Made by a program: the position numbers and the translations under genes. Below, in pieces: positions 13,599-16,384 of a stretch of 16,384 nt of DNA (position 1 is the first letter of the stretch; each line of letters opens with the position of its first letter). The stretch lies in the NCBI GenBank assembly GCA_022790905.1, contig JAAVYC010000122.1, positions 1 to 16,384 on the forward strand, given 5' to 3'. Source of the DNA: Lachnospiraceae bacterium. Lineage in GTDB: Bacteria; Bacillota; Clostridia; Lachnospirales; Lachnospiraceae. The notes under the pieces were generated by a model. That model made no database searches. It was not told where the DNA came from and saw only the letters and a program-made list of their open reading frames with translations.

Positions 13599-13913
13599 AC
13601 TTATATTTTTGATACAGTGCGAGGTTTTCGGCCTATATATACCAGGTCTAAAACGTGTAGAGACACCAGAGTTTAAAACCGTGTGACAATGAAATGAGGG
13701 TTCTACAGAATAGGCTTTGCAAATCTTTATGAAATAATGCTATTGTCGTTGCAAAAAGTAGTGGATATGCTACCATTAACGCAGGCGATAAAGTTGTTAA
13801 AGGCAGTAAAGTTGAGGCTGCCCTTAGAGTCAGTTCGGGATTCCATCCATTTTTTTAAATGGGAATAGTATGTTTGTGGAGTAGCTTATAGATAAAAATA
13901 GACTATAAAAGAG
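13599..13913 (+). other. Gene-free stretch with overlapping open-frame remnants
   Basis: No gene with a ribosome binding site is visible. One frame is open from 13698 to TAG at 13866 (57 codons; from the ATG at 13737 it reads MLLSLQKVVDMLPLTQAIKL and continues with LLKAVKLRLPLESV). A second frame over the same bases gives AIVVAKSSGYATINAGDKVV, then KGSKVEAAL, up to TAA. Both look protein-like, so at most one is real. Neither is recognised, and both lack a start signal. This may be decayed gene material. Confidence 0.35.
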
Positions 13914-13922
13914 GTGTCGATT

Positions 13923-14501
13923 TTGGAAAAGAAAACGAGAGAACAGGAAAGAAAATTATTGCAGGAGTATCCTATATCGGACAAAGATTTAGCAGAGCAG
14001 TTTGAATTTAGGAATATTCATGAGAAGGAAGCGGATCAAGCCGTCGTGATCGAGCGAATCTGTTTTCCTCCAAATGAGGCTTGTTCTGAGAAAAATATGA
14101 AAGACAGAATAGCAAAGGCTCCGGAATTATTTTTGGTTGCAGTTGATAAAAAGAGCGGTAAGATTGCAGGCTTTTTAAACGGATTAGCGACGAATGAAGA
14201 TACATTTCGAGATGAATATTTTACAGATGCAACATTGCATATTCCAGACGGAAAAAATATCATGTTGTTGGGTCTGGATGTGTTGCCGGAGTATCGCGGA
14301 CAGGGACTTGGCAAAAAGATTATGTATCAATATCTTAAACGTGAGCATGGGAAAGATCGTAAAATGCTTATATTGACATGTTTGCAGTCAAAAGTAGGGA
14401 TGTATAAAAAGATGGGATTCCGAGATAAGGGGATTTCAGGTTCGTCTTGGGGTGGAGAAGAGTGGCACGAAATGAGTCGGGTGATTGGAGTAGAGAAATA
14501 A
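13923..14501 (+). CDS. GNAT family N-acetyltransferase
   Basis: This is an acetyltransferase of the Gcn5-related superfamily, transferring acetyl from acetyl-CoA to an unknown amine. The 192-residue product shows the first strand-helix region (FEFRNIHEKEADQAVVIERI), a central strand (ELFLVAVDKKSGKIAGFLNG) and motif A, LLGLDVLPEYRGQGLGKKIM, with the acetyl-CoA loop RGQGLG (125-130). MYKKMGFRDKG follows in motif B. Its N-terminal half resembles the arylalkylamine acetyltransferase-like subgroup. A GTG at 13914 is also in frame, but the AGAGGTG ribosome binding site overlaps it and is well spaced from the TTG at 13923, which I prefer. Only 2 bases separate its stop from the next acetyltransferase, so they are translationally close. 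Confidence 0.87.
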   Translation: MEKKTREQERKLLQEYPISDKDLAEQFEFRNIHEKEADQAVVIERICFPPNEACSEKNMKDRIAKAPELFLVAVDKKSGKIAGFLNGLATNEDTFRDEYFTDATLHIPDGKNIMLLGLDVLPEYRGQGLGKKIMYQYLKREHGKDRKMLILTCLQSKVGMYKKMGFRDKGISGSSWGGEEWHEMSRVIGVEK

Positions 14502-14503
14502 AA

Positions 14504-15274
14504 ATGATTTATGAAGTAAAAGGCACAAAAAGAATAGCGGCATTCTTTGAGGGATGGCAGGAGACTATGATTTGGTCCTGCCTTCAGGGCGTGATGGGAC
14601 ATCTGTATGCCGATTCGCTTGAGAAGCCGAAATCTGTGATGGCAGTACTGGGAGATTTCTGCTTTTTTGCGGGAATGCCCAATTTGGAGTTGGTAGCCTA
14701 TAAGTTAAGAGGGAACAAAAAGGATTTTATGATTATGACAGCTTCTTCACCGGAGTGGTTTTCCGTCATTGAGTCTGTTTATGGAAAAAAGGCGAGAAAA
14801 GTCAGACGCTACGCCATGAAAAAGGAGTCGGATGTATTTGACAAGGAAAGATTAAGAACTTTTACAGAAACCATTGAGGAGGGTGTAACATTGCATATGA
14901 TCGATCAGAAAATATTTGATCTTTGTAAAGGGCAGGAGTGGAGCAGAGACTTTGTATCGCTATTTTTAGATTATGATGATTATCGGAAAAAAGGGCTTGG
15001 CGTCGCTGCTCTTAGAGATGGTGAACTGATTGCGGGCGCATCCTCGTACAGCAGATATCGGGATGGTATTGAGATTGAAGTCGACACCAAGGAGGAGTAT
15101 CGCAGACGGGGACTGGCAACGGCATGTGGAGCTAAATTGATTCTTGAATGTCTCGATCGCGGACTCTATCCGAGTTGGGATGCGCAAAATCTGTGGTCTG
15201 TTGCATTGGCGGAGAAACTTGGGTATCATTTTGATGATAGCTATACGGCATACGAAATCTTAGATAATGATTGA
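14504..15274 (+). CDS. GNAT family acetyltransferase (GNAT_acetyltran, PF12746 type)
   Basis: This is a 256-residue acetyltransferase of the larger two-part type: an N-terminal part (about 1-125; IWSCLQGVMGHLYADSLEKP, then AVLGDFCFFAGMPN) and a C-terminal GNAT fold. The GNAT fold contains GLGVAALRDGELIAGASSYS, then IEIEVDTKEEYRRRGLATAC with the acetyl-CoA loop RRRGLA, then YPSWDAQNLWSVALAEKLGY. This layout is typical of the PF12746 family; the substrate is unknown. The frame is open back to 14447 within the preceding gene, but ATG 14504, two bases after the previous stop, gives the family N-terminus. A weak GAG-rich site at the end of the upstream gene suggests coupled translation. No clear terminator follows. 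Confidence 0.9.
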   Translation: MIYEVKGTKRIAAFFEGWQETMIWSCLQGVMGHLYADSLEKPKSVMAVLGDFCFFAGMPNLELVAYKLRGNKKDFMIMTASSPEWFSVIESVYGKKARKVRRYAMKKESDVFDKERLRTFTETIEEGVTLHMIDQKIFDLCKGQEWSRDFVSLFLDYDDYRKKGLGVAALRDGELIAGASSYSRYRDGIEIEVDTKEEYRRRGLATACGAKLILECLDRGLYPSWDAQNLWSVALAEKLGYHFDDSYTAYEILDND

Positions 15275-15307
15275 ACTAACGGACCAATCCAAAATAGAAA
15301 GAATACC

Positions 15308-15336
15308 TGGAATAGGAAGTGTGTTTGAGATATAAT
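15308..15336 (+). promoter_or_regulatory. Possible promoter of the membrane protein gene
   Basis: A perfect TATAAT is present at 15331-15336. The -35 box is poor: TGGAAT (15308-15313), 17 bases upstream. The leader would be about 25 bases and contains the ribosome binding site gaggaga. Confidence 0.5.
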
Positions 15337-15368
15337 GAAAAAATAGCATACATGAAGAGGAGATTGAT

Positions 15369-16106
15369 ATGATAGAATGGCTAATACAGAATAAGGAATG
15401 GGTATTTAGTGGATTGGGAATTGCTGTTATTTCGGTCATATTTGCAATCATAAAAGCGAAAAAGTTTAAAAGTGATAAAAATATTGTCAAAAATAGCAGT
15501 GTGATACAGATTACAAATGTGACATCCGAGAAAGAGAAATCAAACATAAAAATTGTCGATATTTCTTTTCCAAAAAGTAGGGACTTCATCATAGATATAA
15601 AATTGAGAAATATCGGAGATCAGGTGACCTATATCAAAGAGATCGCGTTTGATATTTTGGACTATTACAGTATGGGGAATCCGCAGGTAACTCAGTACCA
15701 ATTGATTCCGTCTTCCAATACATATGATGTGGTTTTGGAAAAGAAAGAACGGCAAATCTTTAAAGTCTCACAGGGGATTGGTGCGAATGAAGTGGATCGA
15801 TTTCAGATAAAAATGGCCAGTTCTATACCAGAACCCCGTATGCCAGCGATCTATTATTTGTTTTTATCGATTATCTATGATGAGGACAGTAAAGTAGAGA
15901 AATCAGAAAAGCATATTTGGGCTGTTCCGTCAAATAGAAAATGGGCAGGATGTTATGTAAGCCATATGGATATGGAAATTGCGAAGAAAAATTATCTGGA
16001 ATTAAAGAGATTTGATAGCTATGATGGAAGAAAAAGCGAGCATTTTGTAAATATCTTGGAGAGTTATGAAAAAAACAAATCAGATTTTTTAAAAGGAAAT
16101 CAATAG
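15369..16106 (+). CDS. Single-pass membrane protein of unknown function
   Basis: The 245-residue product has one N-terminal membrane helix (about 10-29, EWVFSGLGIAVISVIFAIIK) preceded by a short polar segment and followed by a basic stretch (KAKKFKSDK), so the bulk should be cytoplasmic. Residues about 55-185 are rich in alternating beta-type strands (IVDISFPKSRDFIIDIKLRN, VTYIKEIAFDILDYY), suggesting a beta-sandwich. The C-terminal 60 residues are charged and probably helical. The opening IEWLIQNKEWVFSGLGI resembles a membrane anchor I have seen on many bacterial one-helix proteins, some of them in defence loci; this is recall, not a search. A good ribosome binding site (gaggaga) and a TATAAT box precede it. 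I do not recognise the family. Confidence 0.8.
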   Translation: MIEWLIQNKEWVFSGLGIAVISVIFAIIKAKKFKSDKNIVKNSSVIQITNVTSEKEKSNIKIVDISFPKSRDFIIDIKLRNIGDQVTYIKEIAFDILDYYSMGNPQVTQYQLIPSSNTYDVVLEKKERQIFKVSQGIGANEVDRFQIKMASSIPEPRMPAIYYLFLSIIYDEDSKVEKSEKHIWAVPSNRKWAGCYVSHMDMEIAKKNYLELKRFDSYDGRKSEHFVNILESYEKNKSDFLKGNQ

Positions 16107-16129
16107 AGGTTGCTTGTGCAGGAAAAGTC

Positions 16130-16159
16130 TTGTATCGTCATATAAAAATATGGTAAAAT
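16130..16159 (+). promoter_or_regulatory. Extended -10 promoter of the AraC-like gene
   Basis: TTGTAT (16130-16135) and TAAAAT (16154-16159) are 18 bases apart, and TGG before the -10 box makes an extended -10 (ATATGGTAAAATA). It is nearly identical in its core to the promoter of the GrpB-family gene. The leader would be about 65 bases. Confidence 0.65.
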
Positions 16160-16231
16160 ATCTTCAAAAGTAATCGAATAGTGGAAGAAGAATGATTGTA
16201 ATAAAAAATAAGAAATCTATGGAGAATTGCA

Positions 16232-16384
16232 ATGCAAATATATGAAGTAGAAACAGATGAGTCCCTGCGGTCGATACTGGAATATGGAACGCCGGAATTT
16301 CCGTTTACTTATTATTATGATGAAATTAACAGGTATCATGAAAAATCAGTAGAGTGGCATTGGCACAATGAACTGGAATTATCT
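16232..16384 (+). CDS. Probable AraC-family regulator, N-terminal part (partial)
   Basis: The 51 visible codons begin MQIYEVETDESLRSILEYGT and end in SVEWHWHNELELS, where the window stops. The phrase HEKSVEWHWHNELE is typical of the first cupin strands of the sensory domain in AraC-type regulators (usual form: WHWHEELE). The DNA-binding half lies outside the window, so another cupin protein is possible. GGAG at 16221-16224 is spaced 7 bases from the ATG. Confidence 0.7.
   Translation, partial: MQIYEVETDESLRSILEYGTPEFPFTYYYDEINRYHEKSVEWHWHNELELS

Noticed and set aside
13599..13720. A possible CRISPR-like array suggested by repeated AAAAC-type strings (ctaaaacgtg, tttaaaaccgtg)
   Set aside because: There are only two short, non-identical strings with no regular spacing and no cas genes.

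Overview
The window looks like the chromosome of a low-GC Gram-positive anaerobe, most likely a member of the Clostridia close to Lachnospiraceae. The grounds are the S11-S4-RpoA-L17 gene order, a long L17 of 178 residues, an S4 without zinc-binding cysteines, MutS2 with a Smr domain, YhaM, and an RlmD whose decayed tail matches an extension I remember from Lachnospiraceae. This assignment is from recall of family features, not from a search.

Layout. Positions 1-2885 hold the end of the ribosomal alpha operon on the + strand: the last codons of rpsM, then rpsK, rpsD, rpoA and rplQ, closed by a strong terminator. A 192-base spacer between rpoA and rplQ carries a degenerate duplicated segment. 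Positions 2937-5101 hold an Agr-like signalling module: a LytTR response regulator, a GHKL (AgrC-type) sensor kinase, and a 21-codon peptide gene that has not been recognised as a family here. The peptide gene has its own promoter, a very good ribosome binding site and a LytTR-type half-site just upstream. There is no AgrB or AgrD gene. A large hairpin at 5202-5263 separates this module from a convergent minus-strand operon, mutS2 - OmpR-type regulator - HAMP sensor kinase (9802 down to 5282).

Positions 9919-11003 hold a divergent promoter, yhaM and a perfect-stem terminator. rlmD (11028-12461) follows; its C-terminal extension has been cut off by an in-frame TAG and the remnant is still readable. 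Positions 12462-12922 contain decayed coding sequence in alternating frames. Then come a GrpB-family gene with its terminator, a 400-base stretch with open-frame remnants, two GNAT acetyltransferases in tandem, a single-pass membrane protein of unknown function, and the start of a probable AraC-type regulator that runs off the window.

The most interesting element is the small peptide at 5036-5101. Modelled as a helix, nine hydrophobic or aromatic residues fall on one face and almost all charged residues on the other, and its length and C-terminus resemble the staphylococcal alpha-type phenol-soluble modulins, which are also controlled by an AgrA (LytTR) regulator. A modulin-like effector or a leaderless signalling peptide under the control of the neighbouring two-component system is the working hypothesis; it is inference.
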